From Gymnothorax reevesii (taxonomy: Eukaryota > Chordata > Actinopteri > Anguilliformes > Muraenidae): 64,000 nt of DNA. The stretch spans positions 4,455,501 through 4,519,500 of the forward strand of contig CM056573.1 of assembly GCA_029721435.1 (NCBI GenBank). Reading direction: 5' to 3'. Positions 11,965-25,124 of the stretch are shown in pieces (the stretch's first letter is position 1; each line of letters starts with the position of its first letter). A program made the position numbers and the translations under genes. The notes under the pieces are model-generated. The model ran no database searches, had not been told where the DNA came from, and saw only the letters and a list, made by a program, of their open reading frames with translations.

Positions 11965-13420
11965 GAACATTGTTTATTGTTCATTAAAAACGGATCCCCA
12001 TTAGCTGACGCCTAAACAACCAGCTAGTCTTCCTGGGGTCCAAGAACATTAATTACATTAACATTAACAATACATAACACATAAATCAGCCATTAAAGCA
12101 TAAAAATATTACATTGCATGACACTCAGACAGGGAAAACATTAATAATACAGACAAGATAAAACAAATGCAAGCCAAAGTCAAACAATGTTGCACAACTG
12201 AGCCCAAGAAATTCATCATAAGCTCCCTTTTAGGTAAAATGTTAACTGCCCAAAATCCCACCAATTTGTCTGTATGCAGCGTTGCTGTCAAAATTCTGGG
12301 CTATAAGCTCTTGCATCTGTCGGCAAATTGGCCTACCTGGGCCCATCTTTGCTCATGAGGGACTGGGCCTTATTCACGGCCCCCTTCAATACTACAACAC
12401 AGTTAGTTTACCTGTTTAACGCCAGTGTATTATTGCAGCTTGTCGCTTCATTATTAGTCCTAAATAGCCCCTGCAAAAACCTTTATGCAGTCTGTTGCCG
12501 CCATCGCATTTGAAATGAGTATATACAGTATTTTTGGTAAACAGTTATGCTCACAAGTTGCATTATTAGATGATTTTTTTTTTTTGTTTCAGTGTTTTCA
12601 GTATTACAGAGAATCAAAGGACTTTTTCAAATCAAGTCTCTTTGATTTCGCTAAATGCAGCTATAGTTGCTCAATGATGTAAGATATCAACATCAAAGCT
12701 GTTGAAAACCATGTGGCTACTTAAAAGAGCTCCCGGAAGGAGGTTTTCAACAGCACAAAATAATTACATTTATAATTTATATTTTTCAAAATTAATTTCA
12801 GTGCTCTTAGGGTTAATACATGGTTGCAAACACTTTGCAGCGATGACTGCCGTCAGTCACTGATGTTTCTTTACCAGGCCTTCACGACAGCTTTGTTGTT
12901 CTTGGGAAATTTGTCCCTCAATTTTGCAGTCAGCTTGTGAAATGAAATACCCAACTGGACTGTTCATTGCGTAACGTGGCCCTCCTTTGCCTTTAAAAAG
13001 ACTTGGGTTGATTTTTCTGTATTCTTAGAATCATTTTCCATGCGCACTGTGAAGTATCGTCCAATGAGTTTTGCAGTATTTGGCTGAATCTGATCAGATG
13101 ATGTACGCTGTAGCCTGATAAGAATAAAATAAAATTCTGAGTTCATCCTGCTGCCGCGGTCAGCGGTAAAGTCGTCAATAAATTAAAGCGAACCAGTTCC
13201 AACGGATGCCGGCTGTCAGGGAGTTGTGTATTTTAGAACAGGAGCCAGACGCAGATTACAGAAAAAGCCAAATAGGCTTCTTTATTAGCTGGGGAAGACA
13301 TCACTCAAAGCAGAAATACAAGTCAAAGTTAATTTCGAAATCAATACTCTCTGTTTTTATGTGCGTTTTCTGCAATTTGTATGTTGGTGTTGTGAAACCA
13401 TTGACATGTCACATCGCCTT
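11965..13420. other. No gene recognised
   Basis: Contains a repeat phrase GGATCCCCATTAGCTGACGC ... CTTCCTGGGGTCC (about 11993-12041) found in fish interspersed repeats. Otherwise AT-rich with short chance frames. Confidence 0.5.
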
Positions 13421-13424
13421 ACAG

Positions 13425-13531
13425 ACCAGCTCAGGCAAATAAACTGTGTAATGAAAGCCTCGCTGACCATGCAGGAACTGAAAGGAGACGTGCAGGAACT
13501 GCTGAGAGACGAGGAGGTGCTGAGGAGGGAG
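13425..13531 (+). CDS. Unassigned candidate coding exon, coiled-coil type
   Basis: Between an acceptor (CGCCTTACAG) and a good donor (GAG/GTCAGT) lie 35 open codons. They include QLRQINCVMKASLTMQELK and DVQELLRDEEVLRRE, charged with leucines at heptad-like spacing. The local GC and codon choice (CTG, GAG, CAG, GTG) look coding against AT-rich surroundings. I do not recognise the family and found no partner exon nearby. It could be one exon of a gene extending outside the recognised set, a dead exon, or chance. Confidence 0.35.
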
Positions 13532-13949
13532 GTCAGTGCTGAGACTGGAGCTGTAACTGGGCCAGGATTGAGCTGTGTTGTCCAAAGCCTTAACCCTCAA
13601 GCCACCGAGAGGGGTCATTTCCGACTGCAGACGTGCATTTTTAGGTTTCGTTTTGTTATTTCAAATCAGACAAAGTTTCCTTCCTTCTTAGTTTGTCAGG
13701 CGATCCCTCATACAACTTTTAATGGGTTTTCATAGGAATTGGACCATTGGTGCGGCAAGAATAATTTAAGGATTTAAAGATGTGCGGGTGACTTTGGAGA
13801 TATAGGAGTGTTTTTCCAGTTTATAAACGCACACTCAGAGGCTGCTTCCCTCATCCAAAGCATGTTATTATTGCGTATTTCCTCGTAAAGATAGAAAATG
13901 TGCACCCAGAGGGGCCCCTAACCGTCCATCAAATGACAAAAACTAGAAA

Positions 13950-14890
13950 AGCACTCGGAGAGCGCAGACCTCCGCCAAGCACAACATTTCCCTCCGTATT
14001 GCGACTTCCACCATAGATATTAGTCTTACATTTTTTTATCTTCATTTTTAGTTTCCTTGACCATGAAAACATGGCAGTTTGATTCATCATGCTATATCAA
14101 TATTAGTTCAGCAGCGTCTTGGCTGTTTAAAGATGTTTGTTGCATGTTTCTAGCTTCATTTGTTTTTTTTTTCTTATGATGCAACATTTCCCCTCATGTT
14201 GTGATTTACACATAAATATTAGTCCTACATTTATTTCATTTATTTTTTCAGATTCCCTGACCAAGAAAACATACCATTAGCAACTGAATTCATAATAATA
14301 TCAATATTAGTTCAGTAGTTATTCACGAAAATCAAATTTTCCGTAATGGTGGTTTTCTTGTGGATCTAGTTCCTTGGCTTTTGAAGACACAGTAAATCCG
14401 GTGACACCTTCCTAATTCTGCAATATCTTGGTTATATAATGGTGTCTGTCGCATGTTTGTAGCTTCATTTGTTCTCTTCCTATAATGAAGTTCCAACGGT
14501 CCCCTACTTTTGTATTCTGGATCATAGTATCATAGTATCCGGAATTATTCCATTTTCAGGATCAGTCTTTGATATATTGTAGAACATGTTCAAAACTTGT
14601 CCTGTATTTTTTTTCCAAGTGCCCTGACCGTTTGGTGGAGTTACATGCATAAATGTCGAAAATGGCCCTGTCTCCCAATGCTAAAGAATCCTTTAAAAAA
14701 TTCCTGGATCCAGACGGAGATCCGGATCACTTCCAAAATCTAATAATTTCTTCCTTACACCAATCTGTACAATCCCTGAAAATTTCATCAAAATCTGTCC
14801 TTAACTTTTTGAGTTATTTTGGAAACCAACAGACAAACAAACAAACAAACCCAGGCAAAAACATAAGCTCCTTGGCGGAGGTAATAAATC
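13950..14890 (+). repeat. LINE/RTE-tail-like or MITE repeat block
   Basis: The left edge has GAGCGCAGACCTCCGCCAAG and the right edge CTCCTTGGCGGAGGT, an inverted pair. The right part reads CTTAACTTTTTGAGTTATTT then ACAGACAAACAAACAAAC, a pattern common in fish RTE-type tails. No coding content recognised. Confidence 0.45.
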
Positions 14891-14934
14891 ACTTAATCCA
14901 TAAATCCCATTAATCGGGTTCACTTGTCAATTTT

Positions 14935-15185
14935 TTCTTTCTTTTTCTTTCTTCTTTTGGCATCTCCAATCCCAGCTGAGGCTGGAATGCCCAGTTAGCA
15001 AACTATGTAGACAAGCTTGCTTGTCCGTAACCCCATGCTGCCATCTCAGGAGAGCGAGACAGTTTGCGGCTCCTCTTCGAAGCTCGCGCCTGTCAGCCAC
15101 TGTCTCTTTACTGTAGAACTTGTGCAGGCTTAGAATTTCACTGACGAGAGCCCAGCTGGCCAACAGGAGGCACTTGAGCAAAGAA
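14935..15185 (-). repeat. SINE copy related to 51955-52440, reverse orientation
   Basis: Reverse complement reads CCTCCTGTTGGCCAGCTGGG ... GATTGGAGATGCCAAAAG with an A-rich tail, matching the body and tail of the plus-strand copy. Confidence 0.65.
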
Positions 15186-15214
15186 AAAACGCTACAATCA
15201 AAAACCGGTCAATT

Positions 15215-15367
15215 ATCAAATTTTTTAATATTTCTAGCTCCTCATAACTTTGCCCAGTTGAGATCAATTTTTAATTATTTGGTCCTTGAACCAACATCTA
15301 CCCCTGTGTAAATTTTGATGCAGATCGCACCATTAGTCTTTGAGGTAAAGTTGGTGACAGACAGACA

Positions 15368-15403
<36 letters not shown>

Positions 15404-15440
15404 AAACAAATGAAAAAATAACTTCCTTGGCAGGGGTAAA
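15215..15440 (+). repeat. Second repeat tail of the AACTTCCTTGGCAGGGG type
   Basis: Text resembling AAATTTTGATGCAGATCGCA and AACTTCCTTGGCAGGGGTAA echoes the block at 14750-14890, with the CA microsatellite inside. Confidence 0.4.
15355..15402 (+). repeat. (CA)n microsatellite with a CAGA lead-in
   Basis: Three CAGA units are followed by about 18 CA dinucleotides. A surrounding open frame coding VCVCVC on the minus strand is an artefact. Confidence 0.9.
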
Positions 15441-15444
15441 ATAG

Positions 15445-17920
15445 CAGTAATCATGTTGTAGCTAAAATGTTTCAACTGTTTACAGTTGACCTGAACCCAG
15501 CAAGTTTTTACAGTTTTTAAAGCAACTACCTTTCCAGGCATTCCCGAACAACGCAGTGGTGTATTTGAACACGCCAAATGGAGGGTAACGGGGTGAAATG
15601 TTACATCATTGCCAGGTGGCGCACCTGCAAGGCCTGGAACAAGATCAATACAATTTAACTGCAGTAGAAGGGGTGGGTCCCACTGCATGTGCACAGATCG
15701 GGTGGCACAGACAATAGCACGCCAACCGGGCTCGAACAAGGGGTGGCACTGCAAGAAATGACTTAAGCTTTTTCTACTGGGTTTTCATTTCAAATATATT
15801 TAATTTATAGAAGATAACTTAATAGAAATATAACATCTGAAATCTTGAGACAGCATTTGAGAGGCTAAAAATTGGCCACTTTTAAAGCCTATATTTAAGT
15901 AGGAAATGCATGCTATTGTCATCTAATGCGGGGAAAAATTGCTTCCTCATATATATGAGTGCTTGAAACATGGACGTATACAAATTATGCTGACTACATT
16001 GTATTCCATATGGGATGTAAATTAATTGCAGAATGACTAAATTGGAGATATTAATCTTGAGGGGCACATGACGTATCGTGGGTAATGGTGCAGCTTTGCA
16101 GATTTATTTGGCAGCCAGTTGTGTTCATTCACGCTGTCCATTTAGGGAGTGTTTAACATTTAGTTTAACATAAAACAAGTGAGCTGACAGATGCAGGAAG
16201 AGATTTAGGACGACTGGCTACAGGGAAGAGCTCTAGACATAGATCTTCACACTGAGTCACTAAACAATTTGCGCTAATTTTAAAAAACGCAGTGGTGAAC
16301 ATAAATGAAACAAGAGGCTCAGAATCCCCTAAGAGTAGTTAAATCGTACAATGAAGTTGAAAATGTCTGTTTACATTCCGAGATTAGCCTCCCTGTTGGT
16401 ATGTACTTAACACAAATATCGTGACCTCCTGTGGCCTGTTGGCTTCCATCGGAAGACCGCTGAAGCAAAGACAGGTGATCACTCTGAGTCACATCAAAAG
16501 CCAAGATGCGATAGAAGAATTTTGGTATTTCCGTATTGGCAGTTGAATCCAATTGGTACAGTCCCCCCCCCCCCCCCCTTTTCTCTGTCTGCATTCTGTT
16601 ACAAAACATACAAATCGTAAGTAAGTAACTGTGATGATTGAGGCCAGTTTTTAGCCACTCGTAGGCGATGGCATTTTGGTTGAAAAACCCAAACAGATCA
16701 CACTGCCTCATCAATTACACATGCGTGTAAGCCATACGCTGACATCTAATGCTGTCCGCGGTATCGGGTGAAACAAGCTGTTCAATAATGCAGGCATCTC
16801 CACCGCTGATCCATGTGTTGCTGCATTTATGCCAAGTTATCTGTCACATCGGCAGGAAATGGCAAACAGTACGGCTTCCAAAGCTGAAGGAGTGATGTAA
16901 GGCCGGAGCCTGGGCCCGCTGTTCATGCCAATCTACCACTCAGGGATAACCACTTCTCCAAACTTTTTTTTACCGCATAAATGAAGCCTATTGCCTTTGC
17001 TCTGAAGTGTCTGATTTCTGTTGTGGCAACCTGACAGTTAAGTAAGGTGTGTTTAGTTATGGAGCAGTAATTTTAGCGAGTTTTGTGCAAAGTTTCTGAA
17101 ATTTTCATGTCGAAACGAATTAGATGTTTGAAAATTGTGGGGGTTTTTTTTTGTCAGCTGCATGTACATTGTGTGATTATACTTTACACAACATGTATGA
17201 CTTCAGTATAATTGCTTCAGTTATTGTACATTCAAAATTCTTACCTTCATAAATAGGTAAAAGTACAGTATGGCTGCCGGGTAAGGGGCATTAGATTGAA
17301 GGGTAAACCATAAAATACCCTTTGAAAGACCCTTTGATAAAAGCTTAGACTCTACACTTATAGCAGACGTACTTTGCTAAATTGCAAATCAATGATCGTA
17401 TACTGCAAACCCGAAAACATCCCTTTGTCCCAAACTTGTTCACTGTGTATGGACCTTTACAGTGGCATAGTTCAATTTTTGAAACTTTTCTGCACCTTTT
17501 AGAATTGTTTTATCAGAGATTGCCACTAATGACAAACACACTACTTATACATAAAATTTGTCATAATTTTTTCTTCGGTATGTAATAGCGTGATGCCCTG
17601 ATGATAGACAGGGTGAGGTTGGGGATGCGCCTTGTGCCGATGGTCCTGAGTCATCTCCGAGGGTGTAGATTTCTGTCTTTTTTATGCTGGACGCTGGGCC
17701 TTCATTCTGTAAGGTAACCCATCTCTTGCATCACCTGCGATAGGCTCACGGCCTCACAGCTGTCATCATTGCCCGGGGGAAACCTGGTTCTGCCATGTGT
17801 ATTTAAAGTGGAAGACATTCTAGTGTTACCGCCGTCCTCACTCCAACTCTACAAACCCCTACTGTAGCTGAAAGCTGCCTGTTTACTAAAAGTGAGTGTG
17901 GACCCATATTTTCTCAAACT
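15445..17920. other. No gene recognised
   Basis: AT-rich. The stretch 17690-17890 (GGCTCACGGCCTCACAGCTG ... TGTGTATTTAAAGTGG) could be LTR debris of the following gypsy remnant. Confidence 0.45.
16562..16579 (+). repeat. Poly-C run
   Basis: An almost pure C homopolymer of about 17 nt. A shorter run is at 3125-3136. Confidence 0.85.
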
Positions 17921-17924
17921 CAAG

Positions 17925-18035
17925 GCTGTGTCCTTCCTGCAGCGACCTGCGTTCGAATCCGGCTCGGGTTATGTGCTGCATGTCTCCCCCTCCCCCCATG
18001 TCTCGCTACACTACTCCCAAAAAAAAATCTTTAAA
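17925..18035 (+). repeat. tRNA-derived SINE, short copy
   Basis: GCGACCTGCGTTCGAATCCG (B-box-like) followed by GTGCTGCATGTCTCCCCCTC and an A-rich tail. It abuts the gypsy remnant. Confidence 0.55.
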
Positions 18036-18119
18036 AAAAAATAAAATAGACAATCCCTTAGTGTTCATATTGTCAGATGTGTGTCTTTCTTCTTTTTTTG
18101 AAAAGATATAATGTTATTG

Positions 18120-20070
18120 CAACAAGTGGCTTCTCCACCAGCACACTGGCCATTTCATTGCCTCATCAACCTCCTGCCTGACACTTCATCCCTCTGAGGC
18201 TATCTGTACTCTCAGTCCCGTCACAGAACTGAGGCCATAGAGAAGTACATCTAGGAGTTGCTAGCCACCGGCATCATCTGCCCACCTCCCTCCCTCAATG
18301 GAGTTGGGTTTTTCTTTATGGGGAAAATAGACTGTGGTCTCCACTCCTCATTGGTTATTATCGACTCAAAATCATCACAGTCAAGAACCACAACTCATTG
18401 CCACTCATTTGTACTACCTTCGAATCCCTCCAAGTGGCACAGATTTTAGGAATGCCAACCATCTAGTCCGCATCAGGAAGAGAGATGAGTGGAAGACAGC
18501 GTTCAGTACCTCCACAGGATAATATCAGTTCCTGGTCATGCCCTTTGGCCACACAAATGCCCTTGCAGTCTTCCCGGCACTCATCAGTGATGTCTTTTGG
18601 GAAATACTTGGCTGATTTGTATATTTCTACCTAGAGGACATCTTTGTCATTTCCTGCACTTAGGCAGATCACACCATTCATGCCAGAGAGGTTCTCTAGA
18701 ATCAGCATAAGGTCAAAGTGGTGGTAGATTTGCCCACACCTGATTCCAGCTGGCAGCTTGAGCTCTTCCTCAGGTTTGCTCATTCTTATTATCCATTCAT
18801 CCAGAATTATGGTTTGGTGGTGGCTTCTCTGAATGCTCTCATCTCCTCAAGCAGAAAGTTAACTTGGACACAGGCTGCGAAGCAGACCTTTCAGATTAAG
18901 AACCGATTTACCATTGACCTCATCCAGACCAATTTCATTCAGCTCACCAGTTTGTGGTGGAGGTGGATGCCGCTGACATTTCCCCAGATAACAACAATCT
19001 TCATCCTGTGGTTTTACCACTGTTTAGAACCCACAGAGTGCAACAACTGCATGGGGGACCGCAAACTCCTGGCGGTCAAGCTTGCCCTTGAGGAGTGGAG
19101 GCACTGGTTTGAGGGTACAGAGATCCAGTTCCTTTAGTGAACTGACTATAAAAACCTTTCATACCTCCATTGTGCCAAGTATCTAACTCCCAGGTGCACT
19201 TGTCTTTGGTCTTTTAGCTCACTTCAATTTCTGCCTGTCCTACCAGTTGGGAGTCAAGTTTTACACCCTCTCAATGTTACACATTGTCTGAAGAGACCAA
19301 AGAGAATAATACCATTCAGCCTCTCAGCTACTAGGCTGTGGCAGCACTGCGGGACACCAAAACGGTCGTTTGCACCGCTCAGCCGATGGGTCCTGCTCCT
19401 TGTGCTTGTCAGTTAGACCATTTCTTGGTTCCTCAGTCAGTCCATCCACAGGTGTTGCAGGGGCGGCGCACTTGTCAGCCGGCCTGTCACCCAGGAGTCT
19501 GATGTACTGCAGCCCTCATCAAACAACGATTTTGGTTACCGACCAGGGAGAAAGTTGTCCACAATGCCGTATCCACCTGCATCTTCAGTGCGCAGAAGAG
19601 AACAGCCATCAGCCCACCTGCCAGTTTGCTGCAACCTCTGCCTGTACTTCATCAACCTTGATCGCTTATAGCTCTAGATTTTCTCACTGGTCTGCCCCTG
19701 TCCAATGGTATTACCACCATCCTCACCATTTTTGATCATTTCTTATAAGCTGGTCATGATGGGCCTTTGCCCAAGCTTCCTTTTGCCATCAAGATGGCGG
19801 AGCTTCTGGTCCAACATTTGTTCAAGCTTCATGGCCTAGCCACCCATATCCTCTCAAACTAAGGTTTACAGTTCACCTGCAACTTCTCAAAAGCTTTCTG
19901 CAAATTTTTGGGGGCTACTGAAAGTCCTTAGGCTTCCACCCCCAATTCAATGAGCAGAGCCAAGCGGGCCAACCAGCACATAAAGGCCATCCTGTGATGG
20001 GAGACCTTCGCAGAGCCCAACGCCTGAAGTCACAACTCTTGTGGGTGGAGCGTGGTATAAATACTACGGA
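18120..20070 (+). pseudogene. Degenerate Ty3/gypsy pol remnant
   Basis: Broken frames show gypsy pol in the usual order. Reverse transcriptase pieces are ELLATGIICPPPS, then RKRDEWKTAFSTSTG and [11 protein letters not shown] (about 18255-18560). An RNase H piece is DRKLLAVKLALEEWRHWFEG (about 19055-19115). Integrase pieces are DFLTGLPLSNG and LLVQHLFKLHG (about 19675-19840). There are many stops and frameshifts and no intact LTR pair. It is unrelated in domain order to the Gmr1-like element. Confidence 0.8.
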
Positions 20071-20194
20071 CAGATAATTATTTAGTCGTATTTAAATTTG
20101 AGCATTTGAATGGCAATATACTCCAAGTATATATACTTTAAAAAAAACTTTTTTTTTGGTGATTTTGGTGATTTTCCTGTTGGCTGGGTCAATC

Positions 20195-20560
20195 ATTGGA
20201 TCTGGATCCCACTGAACATCCCTTTTACATACTGCAAAGCAGACTGAGGGCAAAAAGTCCCAAAACAAGCAGGAACTGAGATGGCAGCAGCACAGACCTG
20301 GCAAAGCATCAGTGTCTGGTGATGTCAGTGTATCAGAATCTTCAAGCAGTCAGTCAATGCAGAGGATATGCAACCAATATTTAAAATGAATATTTTATTC
20401 CACTTTTAACCGTCCAAATATTTAGGCATGAAATGAGGGGAGGACTGTGTACAAAAGGTGCTTTCATTTCTAAATGGTTCATTTGATATGGTCATGAGCA
20501 CCTCAAATTGAAGCTGACAGTTTGCCATTCAGCCCCATTGTCATTAAAGCTCATTATTCG
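20195..20560 (+). mobile_element. Tc1-like transposon 3' remnant
   Basis: CAAAACAAGCAGGAACTGAG ... CCTGGCAAAGCATCAGTG ... CTGGTGATGTCAGTG parallels the element at 28785-29300. The tail CCTCAAATTGAAGCTGACAG matches the usual non-coding 3' part. Heavily decayed. Confidence 0.55.
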
Positions 20561-20564
20561 AGGG

Positions 20565-23500
20565 TACTAAACCAACATTAAAAATATGTCATTGTCCAGT
20601 GAGTCATGGTGCTCACTGTCTATTATGAGAGTGAACAGTGCAATATTGCGGCCAAAAGAATTCATCCTCGCACACCTTTTCTTTTGAACAGTGAACATAG
20701 GTCACGTTTGGAACAAATTTGCAGGCTCTAGACAAGGCAGTGAGAACAATGCCAGTCTCCATTTTCACATGGAGTTCCCACTTGGAACAGAAGACCAATG
20801 ACAAATAAGATAAAGGACTTGCTAGTACGAAATCTGATATGATGCTGAAATTTCTCGTAAGATCATATCATTAAAGGCCAGTAGGCTATAACCCAGAGGT
20901 CTGTCGTGTTATTAAAGGCCGGCGGGCCATTGAATATGCATTATTAAGGGATTCTACCTCAGGTGCAAACAGTCTAACAGTCTTACGCATAATTGGACAG
21001 TTCCCAGGGGAGACTGCTCGTTAATCCAGTGCAATGAAACTTTAACACTGTTCATCCCTGTCCAAGGGAGGATGAGGCCTTTTCTGATTAATTATTAAAG
21101 CCAACAGGTTTCCTTCTCTTATTTATTTCATGAATTTTATTTAATTTTTATTTTTGCCATGACAAAGCAGTCACCGTAATTTGCAACACCTCTACAGTTC
21201 CTTCATTCCATGTGTTTTGAAAAATTATCACAAGGCGTTTCCTTCAAGTTATATGAAAAATGGAAAACTTTGCCAATTAAATGGTTGTTAGGTTTGGATG
21301 AAAGGTTTCTTTTTGTACTGACTTTGTGTTTAATGCGGATTAAAATAGCTGTTGGAGCTGCTCATGTGACATTGTTTCAATTCCTCTGGCTCGTATACGT
21401 CATCGCTAAAGAATGAATGAATTGACGGTGCATTAGTCATACCACAGAGGATGTGCCACAAGAGGAATGTCCAAGAAATGTTTGAAAATATTATTTATTT
21501 ATCTCTCCCTATTGAATAATGATTACTTGTGCACAGATCAGGATTATGTTCATCATTCGAGGGTAACCGCTGTTATCGTCCCCATCATTTCCTGTCCTTT
21601 GCTTCTGTCTTCTGTGTTTCTAGTCTTGTCCAGATCCAGTCCAGATCCAGTCCAGCTCCAGTTCTGTCCCCAGTCTTGTTTCAAACCCAGTCGGTCTTGT
21701 CCTGCTCACCTGCTCTTGTGTCCCTTCTGTCTTTGGTGAATAAATCTCCTTTAATCATGTGCCACCCGGGTCCACTATTGGGCCCTTTCCTCACTTGAGG
21801 CAGACCATCCCTGATGCATCAACTGAAAAATATTCACACCTGAGCCCCATCCTAATCTCAAATCAATATAATCAATTCATGAAACCAGATAGTTGCTCTG
21901 TGTAAAGTTAGATGACAGTAGGATATAAGCCCAAAACTGTAGCATTCTCCATGGTGGCGAAATTCATATTTTGGCCTAGTGGTGGCACCACATTATATGT
22001 AGGGTCCAAAAAATCAAAAGGAGAATTTGTGGGCTCCACAAAGGTTTACTACATTATTTACACAATTTCCACAAGAAAAGCTGGACGTCTTTCAATTGAG
22101 AAAAAGGTAAGTTTGGCTGAAAGGCGATGCTACAGGACCAGTCATAGTGTCACCAGAGCGACAGGATTACTCCTTTATGCATTGAGACACTCATGGCAAA
22201 CTTGATCGGACTGCCATGAGAACAGTTTGACTTCTTGCATTTGTACTGTAGTTTCACCTATGCTGGCGCTAAAGTCAGAGTAGAAGAGCCGTCAAACTCA
22301 ATGAGTTTCCTCCTCTATGCACCAGAAGGGTTGACAGCAGATTTGTTGAGATTCCCGTTGAAATTGTTTGAGTAATTGCATTTTTAATTTTTAAAATGAA
22401 AAGTCTGAGCCGGAGGTAAAGCAACAGGGAACGTCTTCTGGTCAGAAACATCACCTCTGTACACCAAGAACAATCACAGAAGGTTTGACAACCTAGTCTG
22501 ACACCCAGCCCCTATGAATCAAAGTTAACTGCACTCTTTGAATTTGCATGGCAATTTATGAGGGTCTTGATTCAATCCTATCTGCTGGCAGTTATTTCGG
22601 ATGGATTCTATCCAAAATACCTTATTGGCTGATCGATGTAGGCGTCAACACTTTGAGCAAATCTTGAACCCTTGACAATGATGGATGGCATCGAACACCT
22701 GATTTTTTAATGATAATTTCACAAAAAGTGTTGTCAGTTGACTGGACTTGGACTGAAATAAGCATGCATTCTCTGTAGTACCCCTTAAACTTATAAATTA
22801 ACATCACACAATCGACAAGAGTACCTTTTCGGAGTCTGGGCTGAAGTTTTGTCAACTTGTTGGGAAATGAAAACTGCCATGTCTGTGGTTGCTATGGGAT
22901 GCTTTCAGTGTATGTCAATCTGCTTTGCCTCTGTGATTGGTCAATGAGTTCAATGATTGACGACTAGAAGTAACCATTCGACTGCAGCGAGAGAACACGT
23001 CACCACATCAGCGGTGGATAAGCTTGCATCTAGACCCTCATGAATCAGCCGTGCAAACACCGCTGAAACCTGCAATTCGTAAGGCCAGGATACCAGGTTA
23101 TACATCAGAACTGTTTGAGTTGTTGCATTTGTAACTGGTTAAGTGGTGACATTACAGGAAACGTCACTGAGGCATCACAATCAATAACTTCAACTTGTGC
23201 ACATAAATCAAGGTCTTTCGCAAACTTCTAGGCCTTAATTAGTAGAATCAGGCGTGTATCTGCTTAGTTTCAATGAACGCCTGCACCCAAACCAGCCCAC
23301 CCTCCATATGAGTGTGTACCCCTGAGGTACCGGGTTAGGAACAAATGCCCTACAGTATTCATCTATCAGTACTGACTCTGTACTGATTATTATTGATCCA
23401 TCTCCCAGAGCCACTTCATAGCACCAGATGCCCAACTGGCAGGCTGATTATTTTTGTTACTCGTTTGTGCAGAAATTAGCAGGGTTATGGTACAATGATG

Positions 23501-25120
23501 GCTGCCTTTGTCTGTTCAGTTCTCCATGACGTCTCAGTGATATCAGAGGACTCCAGTCACAGTTAACTGCAGTCTCAGATTCTGCCCTCATGCACAATTC
23601 ATGAGCATATCGCATCTCCCAAGCCTCATTCCAGCCTTTGTCCAAACCAAGTTTTTTCCTGCGACTGAACTTTGTGGACTATAATGAAAACTGAAAAAAT
23701 TGGTATCTAGGACATAATTCTGGGGGAAAAGATTATTTGCTTTGCTTCTCAGCAAGACCTGCTAACGGAGGTGTAAGACGGCATCAAGTTTTACGCGGTA
23801 AGTATTGGTTGTGGGCTTCTTAAAGTGTGTTTCACTATGGTCAGGAGCTCAGGTACCAGGTTACTTCTAACACCTGAGTTTCCAAGGTGCTTAAATGCGG
23901 GGACACTTGCAGACTGCGGTAATATTCAAGTTTATGCAACAATATAGTGTAATTGGCCTTATCTAGCTCTGTTCCATAGAGATAGCATTTTAAATCAAAC
24001 TACTTTCACTTTTGGCTGATAAAATGCAATATATTGGTGCAAAAAGTGCATTTGTGAACTTTACCTAATGGATTCATGAGTACCAAAACCCTCTGCAGAC
24101 TGATGTGAAAATGGTGTAGGGCTTCAGCAATTGAATTGATTATCACCTAAATTAAACCTCTGCGTGGACCAACAGAGTCTTCACATGTCAGAGAGAGCCA
24201 ATTATTATTTGACTTTTGACTATTTTGTCTGCAAGACACATCCCCTCATGCAGCTGACTTCCAACATGTCTTTGATTCTTGAATAATATTATAGATTTGT
24301 TAAACCACAGCTAAAGTTTTAATGAGGTTTATTAAAAGGTTGTTAAAAAGAATTACATTGACTTAGTGTTTCTGTGTGGCTTTTATTAAATTGATATCAA
24401 TAAAGTGCTCACCAGGGACTGTATGTAAAACATTAAATGACATATTTGGGCTAATTAAGTAACTGAAGCCAAAATTTGGCTTTAACACCAGAAACTGACA
24501 CATCGAGTGCTGCCCACCCCTACATTAGATTCATCCCTCCCCTGCTTCATGCTGTGGTTCTGTGTAATAAAAGTGCTGTTGGCTATAAATCTAATTAGTT
24601 TGATTAAATCTGCTGAGAGGGACTGGATATACTAATTTTCAATGTTAAGACACTTATAAGAAACTTTCTCCACAGTTTGGTAGAACATACTCATATTATT
24701 GAACCATATAATGACCATACCCCCATAGTATATTTTATCTGACTTAAAAAGAAAAGACACCCATTCTTTTCAAACTGGTCTTTTCTTTTGTTCCGCGTAG
24801 CATGAAGAATGTGAAGAACTGCTGACAAGTCTTTTGCTCATTGATGGATTGAGGTCAACCATTTAAATTATTGAAAAGTTCTTGAAGGACAATTACTGCC
24901 GCCATTTGTAAGTATACTCCTGTCTATTCTTTGGCGGCTACAATTTCAGTGAGCAGTACGGCAAAAATAATTGTCTAGTTTCAGAAGTTGCTTTTGTGAA
25001 AATACATAAAAATGTTTATTGTGCAGTGAACTCTGAAAATAATGAGTACATTTCACTTTTGATCAAATTTTGGCATATTTAACCACATAAAACATGGTTA
25101 TTCATTTATGAGTTTGTCAT
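20565..25120. other. Gene-poor stretch
   Basis: Apart from the LTR-like piece at 21590-21800 and a fragment related to the 145-bp array at 21965-22060, I see only chance frames. I searched it for otof C2A exons and found none. Confidence 0.5.
21590..21800 (+). repeat. LTR-like fragment
   Basis: TCTTGTCC/CCAGATCCAGT repeats followed by GTGAATAAATCTCCTTTAAT resemble the R-U5 part of fish gypsy LTRs, with AATAAA near 21739. No partner LTR was found. Confidence 0.35.
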
Positions 25121-25124
25121 TTGA

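Noticed and set aside
15275..15754. 159-codon minus-strand frame
   Set aside because: It passes through the CA microsatellite (VCVCVC run) and resembles no protein.
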